Part shown: piece by piece, positions 48,721 through 61,358 of the stretch
How positions within the stretch are numbered: the stretch's first letter is position 1
Layout of the letters: each line of letters opens with the position of its first letter
The notes under the pieces: model-generated
Told to the model about the DNA's origin: nothing
The model's database searches: none
The model's input: only the letters and a program-made list of their open reading frames with translations
Assembly (NCBI GenBank): GCA_947179485.1
Contig: OX359246.1
Coordinates: forward strand, 39,535,632 to 39,599,631
Length of the DNA: 64,000 bases
Source: Allacma fusca
Lineage: Eukaryota; Arthropoda; Collembola; Symphypleona; Sminthuridae
Direction: 5' to 3'
Translations under genes and position numbers: made by a program

Positions 48721-50873
48721 CACTATTACAAAATATCCTGGCCAGGACCACCAGCATCTTAAGCTCCTTAATAGTAGTTATTTTCAAAAGCAGTAACGTT
48801 TTTACTTCAAAACGAAAATTATGAGCCAATCAGAAACCTTTCCATCTCTGATGAACTCTAAAAGCAATCATTATTTCATTTACTATCAATAATAATAATG
48901 CATTTAATTCCAATCCGAATTAATAAATTACAAATCATCTTATACATTATTTAATTTACAATAATTACATTTTTCCCTGCTATTAATTTTACCGCTACTA
49001 GAAAATAATTTTTCTTATAATATTATTAGAATTTCACGCGGAAAAAAATCCCTTGGAAAATAAATTCAAAAATGTTTGCCCTCTAACGGAGGACGCTTGT
49101 AGCTCAAGTTGAGACTTGAAGCGTTCGCAGTGCCGTTGACGGACTGTAAACAAACTCTGCGAGGAGCGCTGGTTACTGTCGTTTGAATTTCCGTATATAA
49201 CTTTCCTATAAACGACAGACACAAGGCTTAGTCAATGCCTCACATATATCATCAGTTTAGCGTTTACGCTCCTGTTAGCCTTCGCTGCTCCCAAGGTAGT
49301 ACATACTCCGAAAGGGTTTACATATACGTTCCTGTATGTACTTATATTCGAATCTGTTTAAAAATGATGCTCTTCTCCCAACTTACCTGTAAAAATCGAC
49401 TGTGTGTGATGTGAAAATGTGAATTAAATCTCTTGTGCAAAAGTGGAAGCTTATTCTTTAACTCTGTAATAATTAGGACGGACAGGACATGAGTGTACAG
49501 GAATGTGTTAATATTTAAAATATCTAACATTTCTCAAAAGGGTTGGAAAGATCCGGTGAAATAGTGTGCGCTTACAAATTATTGTCAAAAATTACAAAAA
49601 AAAACATTTAAATTCGAAGTTGCTCTTTTTGGAACATAATATTTAAAATACTCTTCTACACACAGAATTGACTCTATTCATGTTGGGTTTTTCAAATGGT
49701 ACTTAAATATTTTAGATTATCCTTCACTTGCATTTATATTTAATTGTCTTGTAGTGACTGAATCGTACACATTATTTATTATTGTTAAGGAATATATGTG
49801 TGTATTGTGTATATATTTGAAAGCATAAGTTGTTATTGGAGGATATACTTAGTGGCTTAGTGGTTCACACTTAGACTCATTTGCTTATTATTTTACAGGA
49901 TTTTTTTTTGTAACTACATGATGATTAAAAATGAACCACAACCAGAGGACCTATAGTAGCTATAGTTTTGGATGTATCCGTCTCTACTCCTGAGTCCCAA
50001 CTCTGTATAGTCGTGAGGAGTGAACATGAGCAAGTTTTGAAGAACAGAGATCCCCAATGTCAATTGCCAAATGTGTGAATATAAATGCTCATTGTAATAT
50101 TTTTTTTTTGCAAATCTTCTCTCATTGGGAGATGGAGATGGGAATTATCCTCCTTATTTAAGGTAGCTTATATATGTAGAAGGTGGGATATTCCAGCCTG
50201 ATGAGAGTCAGCTAGGAATAATTGTCTGTTCAATATTTAGTGAGTGACTGTGAATGAATCAGAGAGCTGTGTATAGAGTCCTCTCATCCCCTTGAGTCTA
50301 TATACATGGGATAGTTATAGTTTTTTTTTTCTGTGTGTGTGTCTCTCTGTGGATGCACACGTTTTTAAATTGTGGAAATATTAATGTGTAAGGATTTTTC
50401 TAACGAATACTAATTATTTGTGCTATTAGTTGTGCATTGTATGACTAAAATATTGTTAATTTTTTTTTGAGGGATGTTGTATTTCCTGTGAGTTCATATT
50501 TTAAATTAGGGCTCTCTCTCTCTGTCCCCTCACTGTGAATTATTGTTATGATTATTGTTGTGTGTGTGTGTATGTGTGTATGTTGGGTGTGCAGTAATTT
50601 GTTAAATAATGTAATTTGTTGAGGGGAGTAATTTGGTAGACAAATTAGAAATTAGCTCAGGGGAAACACTATTAAAAGTAGTTGGAGCTGCATTTATTTG
50701 AATTTGAGATGAGGAGTAATTCCAAGGCTGACTATATTTATGGGGTGCAGTTTTGAAGAAATTAAAATAAATTCCGGACCGTGAGAGAAATAATTAGTTG
50801 TAATCATATGTGTGGGAAATATTTGTTTAAAATGAACTATGAGTGCAAATATGTTTATGGGGGGAAGAAATTG

Positions 50874-50904
<31 letters not shown>

Positions 50905-52040
50905 TATTGATTTGGTTTGTTTGGGAATGAATTGCTGGTTAATTGAATTGGATGATGAAAGATTTTTTGTGGGATGATTGTAATTTAAATGCTATTTCTT
51001 ATTTTCAGTGATGAAAAATTTTCCGAGGGATGATCCCCAAGTTGTCCACAATCATGATCCGAAAGCATAATTGTGGTCAGTTAGGTCGGACTGTGGTGGA
51101 CTTTGTGCAGGTGATTATTTAATTTCAAGGAATAATTTGAGGTGATCGATGTGAGTGGGTTTTTTTCGGAATGTATAGTGTTCCCAAGCTGAGGCTGATG
51201 AAAGCAGTTTTAAAGTCGTGTGTAGATATGCGATTAATTAATTCATCACTGATCCCTTCTGTGTTTTTTGGTGCTTTGCAGGCCGACAAAGCCCTCTGCA
51301 CATGCAGATTTAACTTATCTCTCGGAATGTAGACTGGGATGCATGCAGTAATCCCTTCTATGCAGAGAGCATTGTTCTGCATTGTCCAATCTGAGGAAAT
51401 CTGAAGGAGTTGAAAGTGAATCCGCCCCCACCTTGAAACTAACAGTTACTTTGACCTATCAGTTGACCCGTGATGTCAATTCCTTTCAATAGAAAATTAC
51501 AACAAGTGAATTGACATTGAGGTGGCTATTATTGTCAGCTGAAACCTAGTGTTTACAGACAGACGGTAAAGTGCAGCGTTCTCCAAGTATTGCCATCAAG
51601 CAATGAAATTAACAATGAAGTGGCCTTGACCTTATGTAGTGTAGAGAGACAGACTTTTGAGAGAACTCTTTCAGTACAAAAAATTATTTTCCAAAACAAA
51701 GCGTGTAGATATATAAATATATACACGATTGTCGTGTGAACTTGAGTTGCCAATATGTACTAAAAAATGTTAGTTCTTAAACAAATACTGAAAGTACTTG
51801 GGAAAAAGCGTACTTAAAAGCTTTCCAGCATTTAGTCAAAAGTGATATGGACTAGCAGTATTTTCTAAATGGAGCGATAATTTTGAAATCTAATTTACAA
51901 TAGTTATTAATTACAAAGTTGAAAGTTATAAACTCTTCTCAAGGCTGACTTTTTTTTGACCTGTGTGTGTTCAAAAATATAACTATAGGAGTAATTTTCA
52001 TTCAAATTCAAGTTCCAATCCAGCAGCTAAATGTATCAAC
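48721..52040. other. Gene-free region right of the transposon
   Basis: No supported gene. A G+C-richer patch at 49080-49300 contains TATATAA near 49195 and could be a promoter or leader for a rightward gene, but no full initiator motif lies at the right spacing. The remainder is T/G-rich on the + strand with GT and GA microsatellites (50562, 50876). Confidence 0.45.
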
Positions 52041-52064
52041 ATGAATCCGGACGCAGCGGAAATA
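52041..52064 (+). CDS. Candidate first coding exon (8 codons)
   Basis: An ATG is followed by seven codons (MNPDAAEI) and a good donor (GAAATA/GTAAGT). A possible acceptor (AAATTCAAG) lies 27 nt upstream. Its phase-0 end would join the exon at 55321-55430. A second ATG at 52031 in another frame weakens the call. Not recognised as any known protein. Confidence 0.25.
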
Positions 52065-54775
52065 GTAAGTAGCTTCCACTTATTCAAAAAGTTCTCTTGT
52101 ACAATAATTAGCTTGCAGCTCATCTATAGTCGTAACTTAAGATACTCTGTTGGAACAGACCTCTTTTAAACCAAATTCTTTCTCGAAAATATTATTTCTC
52201 CATGTATTCGAGACATGAGGTGTGGGCAGGTAATAACTTTGCATGCTCCCATGGCCGTGCCATCCAATTCGCCGTTGTGGACGTCACGTATTTTTAAAAC
52301 TGCGAACAGAACAAGAGCAATTAATCATTCGTTATGCCCGATTTATTCCTGATCGCCCATCATCCGAAATGACTACTGAGAAAACTTCTGTAACGTTCCC
52401 GGAACATGTTTACCTCGAGACTCTCCCTCCCTCCTAAAATTATCTCAAGTTTAAATCAACTTGCTCCAAAAGTTGAACATCCATGTCGTAATTTTCCCGA
52501 AAAATCATTTCCTATATGTACACATTACCATCACCCCGTGAACCAGGTTTTTCTCAAAGAAAAGAAATCCTCGGCATTAAAATCGTACCCTTTCATTGTT
52601 TATTTGTCTCCTGTCTGGTTCTACGGGTTCTGTTTCTGACTCTTGATCCTGACTCTTCCCTGTCGTTTTTTTTCTTCAACACATGACCAGAAAAGGTGTG
52701 AGGGAAATGCGTGAAAAAATAGAAGTGTAACCTATCTGGAACGATACTCTCTGCATGTCCAATGTTACAAACTGTACACTCTAAATTACGTATGCACGTT
52801 TAGTTGGGAAGCTTAAAACCAGCTCAGAATATTAAGACTTGGGCATCAACAAGGTTCACGTCGTAGTTTTACTCCTCCTATGGAGAGATGCTGTTCTCAA
52901 TGGTTAACTAATTCAGGTACACATTTCCCTGTCTTCAGTCCTCTCAATTATCTAATTTGGTTTGCTCATGCAAAAAGCATACTAACCAGCATCCGTAACC
53001 AACGTCAGGTATGAAAGCTAATTAAGAATTCCACAGTTACCACGGTCACTTCAAATCAAATTCAATTATTCACTCCAAGTGCACATACTTACTACTCGAT
53101 AGTTCCTTGTTAAATCATATCCGACATTGGAAGTGCATTTTGAATGTATGCAAATATGCTTTTAAAATCTCACTCTATGTGTGAGTATTTATATGTACCT
53201 ATACCTTGTCCCTAATTATGTATCTGCTTAATAGAATTGTTTATTGTCTCTCTCTCTCTCTCTCTCTTTCTGCCCCCCTCGCATATCGACACATCTGGAT
53301 GGATGATGGATCCACCCACGAAAATAAGCAATTACCAGTACTTTTATATATATTGTATATAATTATTTACTCCAATGTAATACTCCTGTGTGCTGAATCT
53401 AAATTGTCCTAATGACATGTATGTATATCTACCTATAGGCATAGATATAGAAAGTATGGACTCACTCAGATACTTCTACACAGGGCTTGCCCATTAAATG
53501 CTAATTCAGCTTCCAAGTATTTGAAGCACTTGAGAGATATTAATGTAATTAACTCCAATAATTAGTATCTACTAAATACCAGACTAATATTTGACTGCAC
53601 CTTGATGCAACGTCAGGATACCATGACGGAATTCCGTGCCAAAATCCATATGGATAGTATTATGAAGTCTCCGTTCCCTCGAAGGTTTTATCTCTGATCG
53701 GATCCACCTGGACAAGTTTGTTTTTTTACAGGATGGTTATAAATAATATATGTTGGTACTATGACGCCTTTATGGAAGTGTGTTCTGTGTACAAATGGAG
53801 TTATCGTACTACTCCTCCTGGGCTCATCGGATGATGGGACTGACTTAAGTAGGATACAGAGGAAAAACTTGCTTTTGCATAATTAAGCAGCCAGTGCTAA
53901 TTTTATACAAAAAGTCTGCATGAATAAATAGCATTTGGAATTGTAGTGTGATCCATGTTGATTTTGAAGTATGCCTGCCTCTCTGTATATATTTGATGTC
54001 TGCTCGGTGTTTACACTTGCAATTTTGAGGGTGGGATCATTTTAACTTACGGAAACTGTACACAGACACAGTACAAGCCAAGCCAGCCAGCTTTTGCAAT
54101 ATATTATGTTTCCCTTGATCAGTTTTTGCCACATAGGCCAATTCAGAAAAAAAACTGTATTTACTGTTAGTGCATATACAGCGTATCTCTCCACTGCGGA
54201 ACTTATGTAGCTTTAAAGGCTTTATTGATTATACTTTGGAAATGTAATCAAATACCCGATAATATATATTTTTTCCCAAATGGAACAACATACGTGATTA
54301 AAAAAATTTGTTCTTACTACTACTACTACTATATCGGACAAAAGTAAAAACTAAAAAGTAAAAAGAGGAAATACTATAAAGAGGGATATAGGATGCTTGA
54401 GGACTAGGACCTGAGAATATAATATTTTTACAATAAGTAGTATTATGTATTCTTGGGTGTATTTTTGGACGTTTCAGATTCTGCAAGTTCCAAGTTATTT
54501 TTTGTGCTGGGATTTTTAGTACCACACAATATATTTACTTGTGCTTTTAGCCAGCCATGCAAGCCTGTGTGTAGCTATTACCATAATATCATGTTCACAT
54601 GTTTTGTAGCTCGAGCCAAAGTATGAGTCATGGTTAAATTTTCATGGTTTGCAGGTGCATTCCTTATTTTCAGTTGTATTCTTGTCCTCCGTCCGTATAT
54701 GTATCCCGAGTTATGTGGCATATGTACTTATAATTATGTGTGGATCCAGCTATGTTAAATATTCCTGGTTTTAAA

Positions 54776-54797
54776 GTGTGTGTGTGTGTGTGTGTGA
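54776..54797 (+). repeat. (GT)n microsatellite
   Basis: About eleven GT units on the + strand. Confidence 0.95.
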
Positions 54798-54946
54798 TAG
54801 TTTTTCCTCGTTCAGAGAGAATGCTCACATTTTTTTCTGTATGCTATGAGTATGCTTGTTTTTTTTCAAAATCACCTTTTAAATTGGTACTTGTATTAAC
54901 TACACAGCCGTAATATCCCTGATGATTTTATCTCTGTCTGTTGTCT

Positions 54947-54948
<2 letters not shown>

Positions 54949-54983
<35 letters not shown>
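54949..54983 (+). repeat. (TG)n microsatellite
   Basis: About seventeen TG units on the + strand. Confidence 0.97.
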
Positions 54984-54986
<3 letters not shown>

Positions 54987-55320
54987 AATTTTTTTGTGTA
55001 TGAGTGAGCTCTGTGAGCTGTTGGGAGCTAAGGGCATCTTTTATCTTCTATATCCGTATTTACTCAAGTGAATTTCCTCGACGAATCGTATGATTCAGTT
55101 TATGGAATTTTTTTTGTCACATTACATTGAATTAATTACAATTTATCAAACATGTATCATCTCTTGGAGAGCCAAAACGCCCAAAGGACGAGCTACAAAC
55201 TCATCTCACATCTTCACATATAAGTACACACTTACTTATACTTGAGGTGGATATTATTGAGAAGTCATTTAAGAGATTTTTGTTGGCTTTATTTACTTAT
55301 TAATATTTCATGCGGGGCAG

Positions 55321-55430
55321 GTTGTGGAAGAATGCGAACAATTTATCATGTCGTCAGGCCAAAGTTTTTTGCAAATTAAGCCCTCGCATCCTTGTTCCCA
55401 TACATACTTTGATGTAAGCTTTCCTTTGAG
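55321..55430 (+). CDS. Candidate internal coding exon (110 nt)
   Basis: A CAG acceptor at 55318-55320 and a consensus donor (TTTGAG/GTAAGTAT) bound 110 nt open in phase 0, reading VVEECEQFIMSSGQSFLQIK and onward with Cys and His residues. Phase and direction fit the candidate exon at 52041-52064. Composition is more codon-like than the surroundings. Open length alone is not significant, and I do not recognise the product or find a sure next exon before the window ends. Confidence 0.3.
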
Positions 55431-55844
55431 GTAAGTATGTACTATGTACAGTACATATGTACATATGTATAGTCTTCCACTCAGAGTCAGAGTCAGTCAG
55501 TCAGCCAGTCCTGTCCTGTGTGTGTACGTGTGTGGTAAATAGCATTGAGTTTTGGACCTGTCATCTTGGAACATAGATTTTGATACCTCTACACATACCT
55601 ATATGTCTCTATATTGCCTATATGGTAAATAACATTTAGAAATACAACAGAGATATTTGCTTGAGAAGACAGAATGGCACAGATTTTTTTTTTGTACTGT
55701 GCAAATTTGTGAAGGACATTTAGTTTTTATATGTACATGATACTTATATGTATATAGGTAATTTATATCTATATACATGGGATGTGGAGACGCGTATGTT
55801 TTTCCTTATTAACAGCATCATGGTCCGTGGGTGGATAGTGGATT

Positions 55845-55894
55845 TTGTGTGTGTGTGTGTGTATGTATGTATGTGTGTGTGTGTGTGTGTGTGT
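55845..55894 (+). repeat. (GT)n/(GTAT)n microsatellite
   Basis: GT run interrupted by GTAT units, then GT again. Confidence 0.95.
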
Positions 55895-56643
55895 ACGTAA
55901 GGAGAATTAATGTTATATTATACAGAGAGGGATCAGCAAGCCTTTAATTCATCCCTCGACTCACCTCACCTGGATGGAATAAATAAAAGTAAACTTTTTT
56001 TTGGCTCTCTCAGCGCCTATGTATAGTTTCTTGTTTACAATAATTTTTCTTATCTATAAGTATCTACCTATACGTATATAGGTATAATTTATAATTTAGT
56101 TTTTCCATACTTATGTAAATGTACATTGGCTCTTACCTGCGCCCTGTGTGTGTAACTATTTTTACACATTTTTTTGTGAATTTTTTCCCCCTGAGACTAT
56201 ACATAATAATTATAGGAACCAAAAGAAATGCTCATCTTCAACTTTGAATCTTTAGCAGAGCTTAGGACTTGCCAGTATTTTCCCATGTATTTCTCTCTCT
56301 CTCTCTCTCTCTCTCTTGAGAAACGCATGAATAGCTCTTTTTATTGATAATATGCGTTAAAGGCTGTCACGAAAGGTTTCACAGGAAGAATTCCTTAATT
56401 CCTTGGAAGAATTTTGCTCCTATGTAAAGTACTTACTTTATCCTAAATAAGTTGTGCATATGTGTATTCTGCTCTGTGCACATTGAATAGGAGTAATACT
56501 TGGCTATCTCCCTGTGTGTGTGTAGGTTTTTTTTGCAAGTCCATCTTTTTCCCTCGCATATATGTATTGTTGTTTGGTGTCGTCGTGTAATATTTAATAT
56601 TGTTGATGACATCAGTGCTTAACATGGGGGAATTTGTATTCTA

Positions 56644-56648
<5 letters not shown>

Positions 56649-56680
<32 letters not shown>
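56649..56680 (+). repeat. (CT)n microsatellite
   Basis: About sixteen CT units on the + strand. Confidence 0.95.
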
Positions 56681-56683
<3 letters not shown>

Positions 56684-57218
56684 CTATTCCATAACACATA
56701 CACAAAATGAGGTTGTAAAAGTTCAGGAATTGTCCGTAAAGTTTTCAAGGTAACTTTTCTACAATGTTCATAGTAGTGACTCTCTATATATACAGTCAAG
56801 TCTTAGTACAATTTATAATGTACATAATTCACCTACTATAACATCCTTTAACATTAGTGATTTATTAGATTTTCTACGTATAAATATGACGGGACGGAAT
56901 AAAATGAATATTCATGATTTCTATTTATTTGTTTCTTTTAAAATGTACTCAGTCAATATTGAGGACAATTTTGCTATTTCCAAAGGATATTTCATTAAGG
57001 CACTCTGACTTGTGTGATGGAAACATGGGTCTAATTTTACATATTGTTGTCTCAACAACTGTTACAGTTCTTACTCATTACTCATATGGAGTCAGTGTTG
57101 CAAGAAAATTGGCAAGGAGTCCAGTCTACATATATTTATTTGTATGTAGATATAGATATGTGTAAAAAAATATAATCAAGTCGTATTATGAAGTGGAGAG
57201 AAATACTAGTCAAGGGTG

Positions 57219-57243
<25 letters not shown>
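57219..57243 (+). repeat. (GA)n microsatellite
   Basis: About twelve GA units; one of few purine runs on this strand in the right half. Confidence 0.93.
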
Positions 57244-57249
<6 letters not shown>

Positions 57250-58204
57250 GAGTGCATGTCATTGTTGCCTCTCTTTTAATCACTAAGTCACTCAGTCAGT
57301 GCAGAGGGGGTATGTATCTATTCTTGTAGTATGTGTGCCTGTGTGTGTAATGATCATGTAGTATGGAGATTATAACTACATACGGTATTGTTGTAGAAAA
57401 TGTGAAAATATGCTAAAACACACACTTAAACTGACGCATCATTCATCATCTCAGGTGTGAATATCATTGGAATGGGTCAACTTTCGCTTTTAACTTTACT
57501 CTGCACAATCGAGTACTTGATCTTGAAAAGGAATTGGTTTTGTGTGTGTGTGTGTGTCTTGTCTTGACTCTCTTAAATTCTTAGTCCTACTATTCCTCTC
57601 CTGCTTTTTCCTGTCATAGAGCAGAGTGCAGGGTGAGGAAGATTAGTTTACATTCAATTGTCATTCATATGTATACGGAATACACTACTCATTATATACA
57701 ATCACATATGCTTGCATTATTATTATTATTATTATTGTCTAGTATATAACGTGCTGTTGGAAGTGGGATTTTAGTATCAGTTCATGTACTTATATAAGTA
57801 TATGTATTATAGTTTGACTTTTGTATACCTATCTACAATTCTCTGAGGTTTTGTGTTCTGTAGTCAAGTGTAATTTTTTTTCAAGTTTTCGTATATCTAT
57901 ATTAGATTCAAAGGATTTTGTATAGGTAGTTATATGTATGTATTGTTTGTATGTATCGTACCCATTTGTGCTGGTACGAGTGCTTGTGCAAATCCAGACC
58001 CTTGCTAACGTTCACCTAGTACGGAGGTATACATACATATATGTGGTAGGGATTATGTACATGCATTGGGCAAGTATGATCATTAAGTGCTGTATATTGG
58101 AGTAACCCTGCAAGTTTTTACAAAGGAGACTTTTGGGTTCTCTCCGAAGATTCATAGATGTTGGTGTTGGTGTTGTTGTTGTTGTCTTGTCAAAAGATAT
58201 ATGG

Positions 58205-58252
58205 TCTCTCTCTCTCTCTCCCTCTCTCTCTCTCTCCCTCTCTATCTCTCTC
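58205..58252 (+). repeat. Interrupted (CT)n microsatellite
   Basis: CT run broken by single extra C and A residues. Confidence 0.93.
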
Positions 58253-58381
58253 CACAGTTTCATTATTAAATGCACTTTGACTTCATTTCCCCTCAATGTG
58301 AAACCGGTTGGAGATATTGGAGTGACTTGGGAATTGTAGTTGTGAGCTGTTGGTGCTATTGAGGCTTTGCTACTACTTGAA

Positions 58382-58384
<3 letters not shown>

Positions 58385-58422
<38 letters not shown>
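58385..58422. repeat. (AT)n microsatellite
   Basis: About nineteen AT units, self-complementary. Confidence 0.97.
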
Positions 58423-58425
<3 letters not shown>

Positions 58426-58809
58426 TCTGGTGTATCTACCTCAGTGTATGTTTCTATGAAGTGTATGTACATATGTATATATGTATTTGTATATGTCTGT
58501 GTGATAATTTTATTTCTTATTCTTACACGGTCCTCTGACTGAGTGCACATTATTACATAGGACGTACTTATGAGTGTACAATGTGAACACAAGTCAAATG
58601 CTACTCTTCTCACAGATTTTCTAATGACATGATATACGTGGTGAAAGTGTAGACTTGATTGACAATTTTTTAGAATGATAATTAATTTTTTTTCCTGAGC
58701 ATTTAACAACTTGAACGAGTGTTTCATTCCTTGTGTAGCATTTGGGCATTTGTGTAGAGACTCCCTTCCTACAAACTATTATCACCCTGTTTCTATAGTC
58801 TGTATAACA

Positions 58810-58891
58810 TCTCTCTCTCTCTCTCTTTCTCTCTCACTCTCTGTCTCTGTCTCCTTTAGTTGAGAGTCTCTCTCTCTCTCTCTCTCTCTCC
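58810..58891 (+). repeat. Compound (CT)n repeat
   Basis: Two CT runs separated by a short TCTGTCTCCTTTAG-like interruption. Confidence 0.93.
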
Positions 58892-61308
58892 TTCTTTACA
58901 GCAATAAAGAAAAGTAAATTAAACAATAAAGATATCCTCCCTTAGATGAGTTACATTGTTTACAGTTAAAATTATGACGGATGGAGTATCTATCTATTAT
59001 TTGGGTCTATATTTGAGTTTCAATTTTTTCTTCCAAATGTAACACAGACAGATATGTACATATTTGCATAAGTCTGCTCGTATTTTCCTGCATGTATACT
59101 GTAAAAGATATTATTTTATGAGTGGATGTAACAGTAATATTAGTATATTAAATTGCATAGTGGTGGAGCCGCTCATTGGGAATGTTGTTCAAACTTGGGC
59201 CGGCATTCGGCACTTGTCAATGAGAAAAAGTTTCTGAGGAGGGGATTATTATATGTAATGTAAAAATCTAGTAATAGAAGCCGCTCTTGTATTACTTATA
59301 CTTACATATCTATATATTTGTAGATAATTATTTACATCCAGGAATTACTTGTAAAAGTAGATGTGTGACTATAAAAGAGAACGTGTGCCTCTGTAGTCAA
59401 TTAACGGGCTACAGTATTAAATTTAATTTGCTATTTATACGATAGCTTTATACGGGTGGGGGGGGGTTTAATCTTAATGTGTTTGTTGTGTATAGAGGGG
59501 ATGTTTCTTTGAGAGGATCTTGTGTCCATGGATACTTCTTAACTAGTTTAATGGATGTTGAGTGGACGTGGATACATTGTAATTGGATGCTTAGGTCTAT
59601 TCCTCCCTTGACTTTCTAGTAGTAGTTCTTCGTACAGCTCGTTCATTTTTTTCCTAATGGATGAGAGGAAAATTAAGTGTACGTGTAGAATGTCAAAGGT
59701 GCAGGAGATGTTTGATTGTTTGTGGTTTGGTTAAGATGGATATGTAATTATATGTACATAAGTATATGTAAGTATATAGGAATTTGTAGGGAACCGTTCT
59801 ATGGGAATTCAATTTCCTTGATCTCTTGGAAGTATGAAGAGATGTAATACCAGCAGAGGTTTATTAATTTTTTAGGGGGGGGGGGAAATTGTAGGTTTTT
59901 CCTGTAATTCCTAATCTCAACCTTATTATACCAAATTATAATTTTTAATATATATATACGGAAACGTTGTGGCTATTAAACGAGGACTGGATCTTTATAG
60001 AGGGCTGGACTTGAGCATTTTTTTGGTTTTGTTTTGAAAGGATTCGAGAGTATATCTATTAGTTTTGTAATAATAATTAGAGGAAATTTTGTAGGTTTGG
60101 CTTCCATATTTAAGGCCTGATACTTACACATGACACTAGACACACTAGCCTATACATATACTATATACAGATTGGAGTTTACTGTACACATACACAGTTA
60201 CATACAGTAGGGGACGCGGTAATAATTCCTGTGTAATTACATTTGGAAAGATTTATTGTAATTTGCATTTGTACATGGCACAGGAGGCTTGAAGCCGAGT
60301 GCATCTCCAGATGTATGTATATAGATATACTATAATAATTATGTGTGTACTTATACATCCTACAGATGGGATATGTACGTAGATGTACATAGATCTATAC
60401 CTGCAATTTTCTTTTCGAAAACTCTTTCCCTCTTTCACCTTCCAAAAGGAATAATTTCCAGAGGCAAGGCACCTCAACCACCACGCCTGTATGTACATAC
60501 ATACATACGTACATGTGAACTGTGACAGAATAAATATATATGCAGATATATTAAATGTATCTGCATATATGTAATTACGCATATAGAAGTACACCTAATA
60601 ACGCTGTATGCACGCCCGTAATCACAAGTGTGAGTAATTGGAGAAAATAATTGAAAAGTTAATTCATCCTGGACTTTTATGGGCTGTGGGACTCTGTGTG
60701 TGTGTGTGTGTGTGTGAGGATTTGTCTGGGGTGATCTTCCATGTATTTGTTTCTACGTAAGCGGAGAGATAGAGAGGAGATACAGATAGAGATAGAGAGA
60801 GAGAGAGAGAGAATGAGGATTGTGGAGACTAAAGGTCACTAAATTGGTTCACTAATGCATTGTAATTGTCAATTTCGTAATAATTATTTTCAATGGGATG
60901 ACTTCTCATCGGTATATCCGTTTCCTTAGTGTGGCCTTGTTTGAGTGTGTGTGTGTCAATGTTCTGTAATTATTGAAGGATGTGTGTGTGTGTGTATGTT
61001 TGTGGGTATTCAAATGAAAAAGTATTTAGTTACTAGAAAATACATATGTTTATTAATTCGAGACTAAAATTGGGAGGCGGGAGTATAATCGAGATCTTAA
61101 TATTAGTTGACTTATACATAGTAATAGGTATGTGTGCGTATTATAATTATGTAATGGGATAGTCCTTTTAAAGTCAAAATGACTGCCTCCTCCTCTTTCT
61201 CCACGACCCTCATCTCCCTACGGGTGAAAAAAAATGCAGGAGTTTTGGAAGAGCAGTTTTGTAAGTTTAAGTGTCTCATTAAATGTCTTGTATGTGTCTA
61301 AGTGTGTG

Positions 61309-61312
<4 letters not shown>

Positions 61313-61354
<42 letters not shown>
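61313..61354 (+). repeat. (GT)n microsatellite
   Basis: About twenty GT units on the + strand. Confidence 0.97.

Positions 61355-61358
<4 letters not shown>

Larger units (their letters stand above)
52065..55320. other. Possible intron or gene-free stretch
   Basis: No coding signal I can support. It contains CT and GT microsatellites (53247, 54776, 54949) and is T-rich on the + strand. It would be intron 1 if the flanking candidate exons are real. Confidence 0.4.

Noticed and set aside
49190..49230. TATATAA with a possible start site downstream
   Set aside because: No good initiator at the right distance and no attached coding exon.
60480..60506. 27-nt micro-exon candidate between a pyrimidine-rich acceptor and GTATGT
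   Set aside because: Too short and too isolated to support without transcript evidence.
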